Origin: Photobacterium rosenbergii
Lineage (GTDB): Bacteria > Pseudomonadota > Gammaproteobacteria > Enterobacterales > Vibrionaceae
DNA length: 64,000 nt
Direction: 5' to 3'
Assembly: GCF_003026455.1 (NCBI RefSeq)
Contig: NZ_PYMB01000001.1
Coordinates: 1,364,001 to 1,428,000 of the forward strand
This document shows, one piece after another, positions 18,674 to 27,617 of the stretch; positions within the stretch are counted from its first letter, which is position 1, and the number at the start of each line of letters is the position of its first letter. The position numbers were made by a program, and so were the translations under genes. The notes under the pieces are model-generated. The model was not told where the DNA came from and searched no databases. It saw only the letters and a list, made by a program, of their open reading frames with translations.

Positions 18674-20149
18674 ATGAAAACATTCACCAAAGCGGCACTG
18701 GGCCTTGCCTTGTTGCCCGGTTTGTCAGTGGCTGGCCAGCCTAGTGCTGAACAATTACCTGCCAAGCCTGTGCAAACCGATACTAACTTCATTGTGGTGT
18801 TGGTCGATGACCTCGGCTACGACGAATCAGGCTTTATGGGCGCTGATGATATGTTCACGCCCAATTTAGATAAAATAGCCGCAGGCGGTACCCATTTTAC
18901 CCAGGGCTATGTTACTTCATCGGTGTGTGGCCCGTCCCGTGCCGGGCTGATTTCAGGCCGCTATCAAGACCGCCTGGGAATTTGGGGTAACTTTTCCCGT
19001 AATGCCAAAATCGGTTTCCCGACCAACCAACCGATGATGCAGGACCACTTCAAGGAAGCAGGCTACACCACAGCAGCTATCGGCAAGTGGCATTTCGGCC
19101 ACTTCGAAGAAGAGCACAAACCTTGGAACCGCAACCTAGATTATTTCTATGGCTTCCTCGGCGGTGGCCATGACTATTTCAATGCCAATATGCATTACAA
19201 CGGTAGAAACAACCGCTCGCCAATCTACCGCAATGGCCAAATGGTTGAATACCCTAATGGCACCTACCTAACCGACGAGTTCAGCCGCGAGGCGGTCGAA
19301 TTTATCGAGCGCAATCACGACAAGCCATTCTTCCTGCACCTTGCCTACAACGCAGTGCACGCCCCTTACCAAGCACCTGAGCACTATCTAAAACGTGTTG
19401 ATGAGTTGATGGATGGTGAATTTGCCACTTGGCACCGCCGCGTTATCGCTGCCATGCTGCTGGCCATGGATGATGGCTTGGGCGATATTATGACAACGTT
19501 GGATGAGAAGGGGATTGCGGATAACACCGCCATCGTGTTCTTGTCTGATAACGGTTACCAAACCATTGTTCGCCGCAAGGAGCCGGTTAACCTCGCGGGT
19601 AACCCAGCTGATCTCAGGGGCTTCAAAGGTGACACCTTCGAAGGCGGTATCCGGGTGCCATTTGTGATTAATTGGCCGGGCGTTGTCCCAGCTGGGAAGC
19701 AATATACCAAACCGGTTATTTCGCTGGATATCCTGCCGACACTGACGCGGAATATTCCTTTGGTAGAAAACACCCCGGAGCTAGACGGCGTTGACCTTGT
19801 GCCTTACCTCAATGGCGAAAAAGAAGGACGTCCGCATGAGACCATGTTCTTCCGTTTCTTCCATGATATCGCCTACCGCAAGGGTGACTGGGTACTAACT
19901 TGGAATGACCAGCACAAAGTTGCCGGTGAAAAGCGCGCCAACCGTGAGTTAGTCAAAGAAGAAGTCAAAGCCATGCTGTTCAACCTCAATGACGATGTTG
20001 CCCAGCGCCGCGATCTAAGGCATGAGCAACCTGAAAAATTCCAGGAGCTATTCAATGAATATTTGGATCTACTGGAAGAGTTCCCAGAGCCGGAATTCCC
20101 AGCCCTGTTCCAAACCCCTTACACTGTCGAGTTTACGGAAGATTTGTAA
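18674..20149 (+). CDS. Exported S1-family sulfatase (sulfatase 4)
   Basis: 491-residue sulfatase. The signal peptide ends near SVA-GQP. The metal site is LVDDLGYDESG, the catalytic Cys is residue 85 in CGPSR, canonical GKWHFG is present and LSDNGYQ lies near residue 295. It is closest in layout to sulfatase 3. GAGAG lies before the ATG. The TAA stop shares its last A with the ATG of the next gene (TAATG), so the two are translationally coupled. Confidence 0.9.
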   Translation: MKTFTKAALGLALLPGLSVAGQPSAEQLPAKPVQTDTNFIVVLVDDLGYDESGFMGADDMFTPNLDKIAAGGTHFTQGYVTSSVCGPSRAGLISGRYQDRLGIWGNFSRNAKIGFPTNQPMMQDHFKEAGYTTAAIGKWHFGHFEEEHKPWNRNLDYFYGFLGGGHDYFNANMHYNGRNNRSPIYRNGQMVEYPNGTYLTDEFSREAVEFIERNHDKPFFLHLAYNAVHAPYQAPEHYLKRVDELMDGEFATWHRRVIAAMLLAMDDGLGDIMTTLDEKGIADNTAIVFLSDNGYQTIVRRKEPVNLAGNPADLRGFKGDTFEGGIRVPFVINWPGVVPAGKQYTKPVISLDILPTLTRNIPLVENTPELDGVDLVPYLNGEKEGRPHETMFFRFFHDIAYRKGDWVLTWNDQHKVAGEKRANRELVKEEVKAMLFNLNDDVAQRRDLRHEQPEKFQELFNEYLDLLEEFPEPEFPALFQTPYTVEFTEDL

Positions 20150-21093
20150 TGAAAGTCTTCGGTTTATTATGTGGCTGTTTATCTTTGGTCAGTGCTTGCG
20201 TGTCAGCGGCCAGCTACCCGGAAGCCCGGTTGGCAAACGACGCGGTTAAAATGGCAATCTATCTGCCTGATCCCGAAAACGGTTCTTACCGCTCGGTTCG
20301 GTTTGATTGGTCAGGGTTGATTCACTCGTTAAAGTTTGAAGGCATTGAGTACTTCGGTCGCTGGCGGCCTGAACCAGTGCATGACCCAGAGCAACACTTC
20401 AGCGTAAACGGGCCTGCCCAGATATTCGATAATCTGGGTTATGGTGAATCCGATACCTTTGTTCGCATCGGTATCGGTGTTTTGAAAAAGCCCGAGCACG
20501 AAAAGCGGTTTAACTTTACCAATCCCTACCAGATCCTTGATCATGGTGATTGGCAAGTTAACACGTTGGAAGACAGTGTAGAGTTCATACACACGTTACT
20601 GTCAGACAACGGTTACGGCTATCGTTATCAGAAGACCATAAACCTCAATGAGCAAGGGTTTACCATGTCGCACCTACTGGAGAATACTGGTGACAAGACG
20701 ATTGAAACGACCGTTTTCAACCACCACTTCTTTGTCATTGGCGAGCAAAACGTCGATGAGCAGTATCAGGTATCTTTCCCTTTTGTTCCTCAAAAGGATA
20801 AAAGTGAGCCGCGAATAAAACTACAAGCGAATAGCCTCAAGATACTCAATGAAATCCGCGACGATAAACGTCTTTATGTCCCACTGACTGGCTTTGCCAA
20901 TACCCCTGAAGATCACCAGTTCCGTATCCATCATCACGGGCTAAACAGAGGCATTGACGTCCAGTTAGACCAACCACTAAACAAGTTAGTTGTTTGGGCA
21001 AATGATCGCGCGATATCTCCGGAGAACTTCATTGAGGTCAATGTCCCTGTCGGGGAAGGCTTTAGTTGGAGCGCTGAGTATCGAGTGTATTAG
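20149..21093 (+). CDS. Exported aldose-epimerase-like protein
   Basis: 314-residue exported protein (signal peptide to about VSA-ASY). The fold looks like the galactose-mutarotase superfamily: a beta-rich chain with FNHHFFVIGEQ near residue 190 and a C-terminal PENFIEVNVPVGEGFSWSAEY block, which recalls the closing strands of that family. Classical catalytic residues (His in the middle, Glu near the end) have plausible counterparts, but I cannot verify them. It may equilibrate anomers of released sugars or bind a sugar without catalysis. It is the last gene of the 14-kb operon, coupled to sulfatase 4 by TAATG and followed by a bidirectional terminator. Confidence 0.55.
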   Translation: MKVFGLLCGCLSLVSACVSAASYPEARLANDAVKMAIYLPDPENGSYRSVRFDWSGLIHSLKFEGIEYFGRWRPEPVHDPEQHFSVNGPAQIFDNLGYGESDTFVRIGIGVLKKPEHEKRFNFTNPYQILDHGDWQVNTLEDSVEFIHTLLSDNGYGYRYQKTINLNEQGFTMSHLLENTGDKTIETTVFNHHFFVIGEQNVDEQYQVSFPFVPQKDKSEPRIKLQANSLKILNEIRDDKRLYVPLTGFANTPEDHQFRIHHHGLNRGIDVQLDQPLNKLVVWANDRAISPENFIEVNVPVGEGFSWSAEYRVY

Positions 21094-21148
21094 CCCGTAC
21101 GGAGAAGTGATTCTCGAAATTTAAAGCCCGTAACTTTAATGAAAATAA

Positions 21149-21189
21149 AAACAGGATCTCAATCAATGAGATCCTGTTTATTTATTTTT
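21149..21189. terminator. Bidirectional terminator
   Basis: Perfect 13-bp inverted repeat AAACAGGATCTCA / TGAGATCCTGTTT with a five-base loop, flanked by T-rich DNA on both strands. It ends the + strand operon and lies 60 bases past the alkaline phosphatase stop on the other strand. Confidence 0.9.
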
Positions 21190-21252
21190 GACCAATGATA
21201 GCTAGCTTGAGTTAACTATCATTCAATCTCATTAATTTGATTTAATTAATGA

Positions 21253-22734
21253 CTAATTTGTCATTACGGCTTTCATTAAATCAAAGATATGAGTGTTATC
21301 AACATAATCTCCGTTCGAGCCAGTATGGTTATAGCTTTCAGCATATTGCTCATCGTTGCCAACAATGTAATCGTTGATTAGTTGTTCGCCAGCACCATGA
21401 ACATACAGTCGGACTAGCTCATTGGTGTGGTCGCCGCTGTAGTATTTAACATTTGGCATCTTGTGCTTGCCAGGGTTCTCAACTGGGGCATATGCGTTTT
21501 GATCAGACGTCTCTCCAAGCACATAAGCGTTACCGTGATCCGTTGTAACAATCAACAAGGTTTCTTCCCAACTGCTGTTTTCTTCTACCCAGTCAGCAAC
21601 CGCTTGTACGGAACGGTTGAAGTCGATTTGCTCTTCAATAATTCGGGTTGTATCGTTGGCGTGAGCCGCCCAATCGACCGCACCACCTTCGACCATCAAG
21701 AAGAAACCTTCTTCGCCCTGACTAAGGTAGTTCAGTGCACCTTCCGTCATCGTTCTCAAGCTTGGTTGGTTATCAAGAAACTCACACTCGAACGGTTGGG
21801 CATCGGCTTCGCAACCAGAGCGGCCTTGTTGGAGTGTACTGTGGTTTTGAGCAAGCCCGATGAGCGGGCCATTGAGCACATCATTTGGCGCACGACCATT
21901 TGCGAGCTCTTCAAACTGCTCTTTAGAATCAATTAGCGTCCACGGAATAGTAGACCCTTGGGAATACATAGCCCCATTCTTGAGCATATTCCAATCACCC
22001 TGTGTAATGTATCGGAAGTCATACGTCTCACGCTTAACCCCGTTCCCATCGTATTCAGGGTGGCCCGTACCCATCAAGAGATCTGCCATGCCTTCCGTCA
22101 GCATTGATTTGCCAATTTCGGTGTAATTGCTTCGGCTGGTGTTATTGGCGCCAAATACCGCTGGTGTTGCGTGATTGAACTGTACAGAGGTGACAATACC
22201 TGTCATACGGCCAGTGCTTTTCGCAACTTGTGAGATAGTTTCAAGCGGTTGGCCACAGTAATTCACACTAATGCCACCACCGAATGTCTTACTACCCGTT
22301 GCAAGGGCAGTACCTGCGGCAGCTGAATCCGTGGCACCTTTATTGATGTAACTGTAGCCTTTGAACGGACGCATATATTTACCGTCCTGCTCATCCACAA
22401 TCTCTTCATCCCACGCCTTGGAGGCATCGTAACCGACCTCTGCTTGCTCGTCGTCACAGTCAATTTGGCCATGGCTTAATGGGAATGTGGTCATCGCAAG
22501 TCTAGTTTCGATATCAGAATACGGAACCGTGTCATTAAGTGCCTGGCCGTGGCTCCAATAAGAGGAGATATCCCAAGCACCGTCACTCGCACCATCTGTG
22601 ATCATGAGTATGACGTTCTTAGCTTGATTAATTTCTCCAGGAAGTGTTTTGCCAGAGTCATCATTTGAGCTTGAGTTACACCCAGTTAGAAATAGAGCCG
22701 TAGAAATAGCGATTGTGGTTAGTTTAAGTTTCAT
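21253..22734 (-). CDS. Alkaline phosphatase lipoprotein
   Basis: 493-residue PhoA-type alkaline phosphatase. The lipobox is FLTGC with lipidated Cys19, followed by a Ser/Asp linker. The metal-site motif MITDGASDG comes early and the nucleophile is Ser137 in ATDSAAAGTALATG. Later metal ligands appear in VEGGAVDWAAH and VTTDHGNAY. It hydrolyses phosphate monoesters at the outer membrane or in the periplasm. It stands alone between the + and - halves of the locus. I see no GAAACGTTT site upstream and no convincing pair of Pho-box repeats, so its control is unclear. It could serve phosphate supply or remove phosphate from the same glycan. Confidence 0.9.
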   Translation of the reverse strand: MKLKLTTIAISTALFLTGCNSSSNDDSGKTLPGEINQAKNVILMITDGASDGAWDISSYWSHGQALNDTVPYSDIETRLAMTTFPLSHGQIDCDDEQAEVGYDASKAWDEEIVDEQDGKYMRPFKGYSYINKGATDSAAAGTALATGSKTFGGGISVNYCGQPLETISQVAKSTGRMTGIVTSVQFNHATPAVFGANNTSRSNYTEIGKSMLTEGMADLLMGTGHPEYDGNGVKRETYDFRYITQGDWNMLKNGAMYSQGSTIPWTLIDSKEQFEELANGRAPNDVLNGPLIGLAQNHSTLQQGRSGCEADAQPFECEFLDNQPSLRTMTEGALNYLSQGEEGFFLMVEGGAVDWAAHANDTTRIIEEQIDFNRSVQAVADWVEENSSWEETLLIVTTDHGNAYVLGETSDQNAYAPVENPGKHKMPNVKYYSGDHTNELVRLYVHGAGEQLINDYIVGNDEQYAESYNHTGSNGDYVDNTHIFDLMKAVMTN

Positions 22735-23080
22735 CTTTATATTTTCTTGGTTGAGAAAGAAACTATAAATTGCGCTATAAAAATGAAAATTAAATTAATC
22801 AAACATGACAATGAAATTAAATACAAAATAATTAATTATTGATAAAAGACATTAAAAGCAATTAGCGAAGCCGCCTATCAAATAAATATTTCACTCTTCA
22901 TCCAATGAAATAAAACAAGTCACTTCCCGATATATAAATTTAATTTTTCAGAGTCGGTTCCATTTATTTAAAATTATTGCACCACCCAATAAAAAAATAG
23001 CAACCAAATAAAAACATCACAACACCAGTCAATTAACAATCAAATCGCACTCGATAACATATGGGGAGAATATGAGTTAC
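22735..23080. other. AT-rich intergenic region
   Basis: Very AT-rich stretch upstream of the alkaline phosphatase, with no reading frame, repeat or RNA gene that I can support. It presumably contains the phosphatase promoter. No GAAACGTTT operator is present. Confidence 0.5.
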
Positions 23081-23115
23081 AAAAAACGCTGCCAGCTCAG
23101 CTAACAGCGTTTTTT
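23081..23115 (-). terminator. Terminator of the - strand GH3/sulfatase operon
   Basis: AAAAAACGCTG / CAGCGTTTTTT with a 13-base loop, 68 bases past the stop of the GH3 gene ending at 23183. The symmetric A and T flanks let it work in both directions. Confidence 0.85.
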
Positions 23116-23182
23116 AATTCACCAATCAAGAAAACAGGTTTCTTACTTCCAGTTTTTGGTGCACTGAATAATGTGGATGTTA

Positions 23183-25813
23183 CTACTCAACCGTTATTAT
23201 GTCGGTCAGTACAATATTATCCGACGCGTTACCTACCCGGATTTCGTACTTATCCCCCAGCAACCAACCTTTGGTTTGCTCGTCCCAATAGGCTAAATCA
23301 GCGGTATCGAAAATTAGGTTTACTTTACGCTTTTCACCCGGCTTGAGTGCAACTCTCTCAAACGCTTTCAAGCGTTGGATAGGTTTTTCGCTGCGGTCAA
23401 ACATATCTGTCACGTAGACTTGGACCACTTCATCGCCTGCCACTTTTCCGGTGTTTTCGACAGTAACCGTGACGTCAATTTGGCCGTTTTGAGTTACCTT
23501 GCTAGCCAGTTTCAAGTCAGACAAAGCAAACTCGGTGTAACTCAAGCCATGGCCGAATGCCCACAATGACTCCTTGTCAAAATACAAGTAAGTACGGCCT
23601 TTGCTGATGTCGTAATCATTAAAGGCAGGTAAGTCAGCCCACGACTTGACAAAGGTCAGCGGAAGCTTGCCACCTGGGTTATTATCACCAAATAAAGTAT
23701 TGGCAATAGCAGCACCACCTTGCTCACCTGGATACCAACTCTGAAGTATTGCCGGAACATTGTCTTTCAACCATGGACTTTCAATAGACGAACCGGATTG
23801 AAGAACAACTACAGTATTAGGGTTTGCCTCAACAACCTCTTTGAGCATATCGGTCTGTTCGCGTGGCAAGCCTTCAGCAATACGGTCAATCGATTCACGC
23901 TCGTAATCAGTCGACAAGCCCATTAACGCAACAACGGCATCTGCTTCTTTTGCAGCGGCCAGCTCCTGCCCTGCACTCGCTGAATTGACCTGTGGTAGCT
24001 GCCAGCCAAACATTAGCTCGTGGCCTTTTGCTCTAGGCAAACGCATTGAGTAAAGCTCAAGCTCATAGGTCTTCTCGCCGTCAAGCTCAATCTCAACCGT
24101 TGATGGTAGACGCTTATTAGTATCACCATGGCTACGAAGCACGGTTGAACCATTGACGTTCAAGGTGACGTTGGCACCGAGACTCTCGAAACCAAGGGTA
24201 TACAGGCCGCTCTGCGGCGGAACTATCGTGGTGGTATAACGGACGGAGTAACTATTACTGTCCTTGATATCAGCATGAGGTTTGGAAGCCGTCCAATTAA
24301 AATCAATATCACCTGCGGTGTTGGACGCTATCGGCTGACCACTGGCAGCACGATTATTGAAATATTCAGCTTGCCAAACCCCCATCCCTTGGGTATCTAG
24401 GAGAGTAATGTTATCCATCGGAATCGCGCTTAAGGTATTTTTACTACCTTGCCAAGGTACATATACCACCTCGACATCACTGCCTAGGTAATCCTTAATA
24501 CCATCTAACGCTGTGACTGGATTTCTCGGGGTTCCTGAGTACGTACCAAAGTTGAGCGTGTTGGCGTTAGGGCCAATCACCGCTACTTTTTTAAGTGCTG
24601 ATTTATCCAATGGCAACAATGGCGAGCCCTCAACATCTTTGTTTTGCAGCAGGACCATACTCTTTTCAGCAAGCTCAAGTGCCAACGGCTTGAAGGTAGT
24701 CATGATCTCAAACGGCAGATCTTTCCAAGGAGACATCTCTTCTGGATCAAACATACCCAGTCGCAAGCCAACCCGCATGGTATTACGAAATGCACGGTCC
24801 AACTGTTCTGATGTTGTTTTGCCTTGCTTTATAGCCGTGATGGCTTCATCGCGGAAGATACGGGTATTGTCGAAATCCAACGTTTCGGCATTCAACACCG
24901 CCGCTGCAGATTCGACGTAATTGTCATAAATATCGTGACCGCGAAAACCTCTCTCTTGCCAGCCTTTGGTGGTCATCAAGATTGAGCCATAATCCCCCAG
25001 CACAAACCCATCGAAACCCCACTCGCCGCGCAAAATATCTTTGATAAGCCAGGTATTAGTCACTGCCGGTTTGCCGTTCAAGGCATTGTAGGCAGTCATA
25101 ACAATCTGGGCATCGGCTTCTTGGACGACCTGCTTATAGGCGGGGAAATAATATTCCCGAAGCTGCTTCTCAGAAATTTCTGCGTTGCCATGAAAACGGT
25201 TGTGTTCTTCGTTGTTAGCGACAAAGTGTTTGGCACCCGCAGCGGTCTTGAGGTATTTGGGGTGATCCCCCTGAAGTCCTTTAACATAGGCACTGGCCAT
25301 AACCCCATTAAGTAGCGGGTCTTCACCATAGGCTTCCTGGGTTCGCCCCCAACGGGGATCACGGGCAATATTTATCACAGGGGACCAGAATGTCAGCGGG
25401 CCGCGCTTACCGTCTCTGATCACCGGCCCATTGTGATATTGAGCCCTAGCCTCATCAGATACCGCATCACCCATCCGCTTTATCGCCTCAGGAGACCAAG
25501 TAGCTGCCAAACCAATTGACTGAGGGAAAACGGTCGCCGCATTACGACGAGGTGCCGCAAGGCCGTGTAAGGCTTCGCCGGGCATAAATGATTTTAATCC
25601 GTAACGCGGAACACCTTCGTTCCACAAGGTGATCATATTGCCTTTTTCCTTGTCGGTTAAACGAGTACTAATATCGTCCAACCGCTCCTCAATTGGTAAG
25701 GTGTGATCAAAAAAAGCAATATACCCACCGCTATTCCCGGTGTAACTTTCGGCACTTACCCCCATGGCAACAGCAGATAAACTGACGCCGACAGCTATCA
25801 TTTTCAGTTTCAT
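23183..25813 (-). CDS. Exported GH3 beta-glycosidase with PA14 domain
   Basis: 876-residue glycoside hydrolase family 3 enzyme. The signal peptide is MKLKMIAVGVSLSAVAMGVSA. The N-terminal barrel carries NIARDPRWGRTQEAYGEDP and the nucleophile Asp274 in VLGDYGS, where most relatives have SDW or SDY. The alpha/beta sandwich domain is interrupted by a PA14-type insert (about 480-620, AEYFNNRAASGQP), a carbohydrate-binding insert known in beta-glucosidases. An Fn3-like domain ends the chain. It should release terminal sugars from oligosaccharides in the periplasm. GAGG lies before the ATG. It is the last gene of its operon, 25 bases after the chemoreceptor gene. Confidence 0.9.
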   Translation of the reverse strand: MKLKMIAVGVSLSAVAMGVSAESYTGNSGGYIAFFDHTLPIEERLDDISTRLTDKEKGNMITLWNEGVPRYGLKSFMPGEALHGLAAPRRNAATVFPQSIGLAATWSPEAIKRMGDAVSDEARAQYHNGPVIRDGKRGPLTFWSPVINIARDPRWGRTQEAYGEDPLLNGVMASAYVKGLQGDHPKYLKTAAGAKHFVANNEEHNRFHGNAEISEKQLREYYFPAYKQVVQEADAQIVMTAYNALNGKPAVTNTWLIKDILRGEWGFDGFVLGDYGSILMTTKGWQERGFRGHDIYDNYVESAAAVLNAETLDFDNTRIFRDEAITAIKQGKTTSEQLDRAFRNTMRVGLRLGMFDPEEMSPWKDLPFEIMTTFKPLALELAEKSMVLLQNKDVEGSPLLPLDKSALKKVAVIGPNANTLNFGTYSGTPRNPVTALDGIKDYLGSDVEVVYVPWQGSKNTLSAIPMDNITLLDTQGMGVWQAEYFNNRAASGQPIASNTAGDIDFNWTASKPHADIKDSNSYSVRYTTTIVPPQSGLYTLGFESLGANVTLNVNGSTVLRSHGDTNKRLPSTVEIELDGEKTYELELYSMRLPRAKGHELMFGWQLPQVNSASAGQELAAAKEADAVVALMGLSTDYERESIDRIAEGLPREQTDMLKEVVEANPNTVVVLQSGSSIESPWLKDNVPAILQSWYPGEQGGAAIANTLFGDNNPGGKLPLTFVKSWADLPAFNDYDISKGRTYLYFDKESLWAFGHGLSYTEFALSDLKLASKVTQNGQIDVTVTVENTGKVAGDEVVQVYVTDMFDRSEKPIQRLKAFERVALKPGEKRKVNLIFDTADLAYWDEQTKGWLLGDKYEIRVGNASDNIVLTDIITVE

Positions 25814-25838
25814 TTTCGCCTCAATTAAAACGTAATAA

Positions 25839-27500
25839 CTACACCGTGAAGCGGTTCACTTCGCTGGTGAGGGAGTGGGCCAGTTTGACAATAGATTCTG
25901 AGGCCCCTTTGCTTGATTCGGAATCTGCTGCGGTTTTATCAGCCAATGCGTTTATTTCAAACACGTTGGTATTTACGTCACCGGTCACCACTGCCTGTTG
26001 CTCTGCCGCCGAGGCAATCTGGATGTTTTTCTCTGCGATACCAGCAACCGTTTCAGTGATAGCTTGCAACGCTTCTCCTGCCTGCTTGGTTTTGACCGTA
26101 CTCTCGCGGGCATATTGATCGCCAGATTCCATGCGTTCAATGGCATGCTGGCAACCGTTTTGTAGGCGGGCAATAGTCTCTTGGATATCTTCGGTGGCAT
26201 TCTTGGTGCGCTGAGCCAAGGTGCGGACTTCATCGGCTACAACGGCAAATCCGCGCCCATAGTTACCCGCCCTCGCCGCTTCAATAGCTGCGTTCAGAGC
26301 CAGCAAGTTGGTTTGATCGGATATCTCGCTTATTGTCTCTGACACGCTGCCGATATCTTGCGAATGTTTACCAAGCTCATTAATTGCCTCTTTGGCCTGC
26401 TCAATTTCTTTTGCTAGATCAACAGACTGGGCAATGGCTTCATTCACCACTCCGACACCATTCTGGGCCAATTCATCCGATTTCTGGGAAGCTTCAGCCG
26501 CTGCCACTGCGCTGGCCGCAACATCACTCACCGTTGCGGTTAGCTCTTCGGTAGCGGTAGCAATTTGCTGGATTTGTTCCTGCTGCGAGGCAGCGTTGGA
26601 AGCCGTCTGCTCGCTCAACTGGGTGTTTTGTTGCGAGGCGATATTGAGCTGGTTGGCCGAGTCGCCAATCAATGACACGGTTTGCTGGAACCTTGCCGCA
26701 ATATTGTTAACGGCATCGGCAATCACAGTAAACTCATCCTGACCTTGAACCTGTGCCCGGCTAGTCAGGTTGCCTTCCGCTATGTTGTTTGCGGTCGCCT
26801 GAAGCCCCCTGAGCGCAAATACAATACGGCGGATAGTTAAATAGGCAATACCAATCAGCAGCAGTGTGCTCACAATCAGCGCTGTGCTCATACTGAAGAC
26901 AAAGCTCTGGCCGTCGCTGACAGCTTCTGTATAGGCATCCCTCGCGCCAGTCGCACTCAAGTCATTCATCGTATGAAGCAATGCTTTGAGTTGCTCTATT
27001 TTAGGGTTCACCTCGCTGAGCAGCAGCACATTGGCCTGCTGGAATTCACCTTGCTCCAACAAATCAACAATGACCTCAAAGCCCGAAAAGAACAATTCAT
27101 CAGTCAGGGAACTTGCCTGGGTGGCCGCCGCCTCAAGGCTTGCTCCCATATTGAATGTCATCAAATCAAAATACAGCGCCTGAAGATCATCATAGCTTTC
27201 ATAGATCAGATCGGTATGCACCGAAATGGGATGGTCATGATAGCTACCGCTAAAGGCATTGGGATCATGCTGTATCGCCAGTAAGCTATGCACCCTAGCC
27301 TGCTCAACTCGCTGCTGGATATCACTAATGGTGATGACTTTTGCCAAATCATCTTCAACCAAGGTGGCAGTCTGATCAGACAACTGACTTAACCCGCTCA
27401 ACCCTTCATACCCGACAAAGGCAATCGAACAAAAAGCAATGGCGATAGTGACCACAAGCCGGTTGGTGATTTTTCTCGTCCATGTGAATAGTGATGACAT
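25839..27500 (-). CDS. Methyl-accepting chemotaxis protein
   Basis: 553-residue transmembrane chemoreceptor. There is a first membrane helix (about 15-33), a periplasmic helical sensor of about 150 residues, a second membrane helix (about 205-225), a HAMP domain (about 228-280) and a long methylated coiled coil. The tip contains [20 protein letters not shown] and [15 protein letters not shown], the conserved contact for CheA/CheW. It lies between a sulfatase and a GH3 enzyme in the same direction, so I infer that it steers the cell toward the glycan or its breakdown products, directly or through a binding protein. Confidence 0.93.
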   Translation of the reverse strand: MSSLFTWTRKITNRLVVTIAIAFCSIAFVGYEGLSGLSQLSDQTATLVEDDLAKVITISDIQQRVEQARVHSLLAIQHDPNAFSGSYHDHPISVHTDLIYESYDDLQALYFDLMTFNMGASLEAAATQASSLTDELFFSGFEVIVDLLEQGEFQQANVLLLSEVNPKIEQLKALLHTMNDLSATGARDAYTEAVSDGQSFVFSMSTALIVSTLLLIGIAYLTIRRIVFALRGLQATANNIAEGNLTSRAQVQGQDEFTVIADAVNNIAARFQQTVSLIGDSANQLNIASQQNTQLSEQTASNAASQQEQIQQIATATEELTATVSDVAASAVAAAEASQKSDELAQNGVGVVNEAIAQSVDLAKEIEQAKEAINELGKHSQDIGSVSETISEISDQTNLLALNAAIEAARAGNYGRGFAVVADEVRTLAQRTKNATEDIQETIARLQNGCQHAIERMESGDQYARESTVKTKQAGEALQAITETVAGIAEKNIQIASAAEQQAVVTGDVNTNVFEINALADKTAADSESSKGASESIVKLAHSLTSEVNRFTV

Positions 27501-27617
27501 AATTATTCTTATTCTCTTCTGTAGGTTTTTAAAAATCCGGGCTTAAACCAGAACTCGCGGCCCAAGCCCTGATCGATTGACATACGCAAAGCACGAACAG
27601 ATGTATTTCGCCCACAC

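Noticed and set aside
22795..22830. Possible Pho box upstream of the alkaline phosphatase
   Set aside because: Only one TTGTCAT-like half is seen; the second 7-base repeat at the required spacing is missing.
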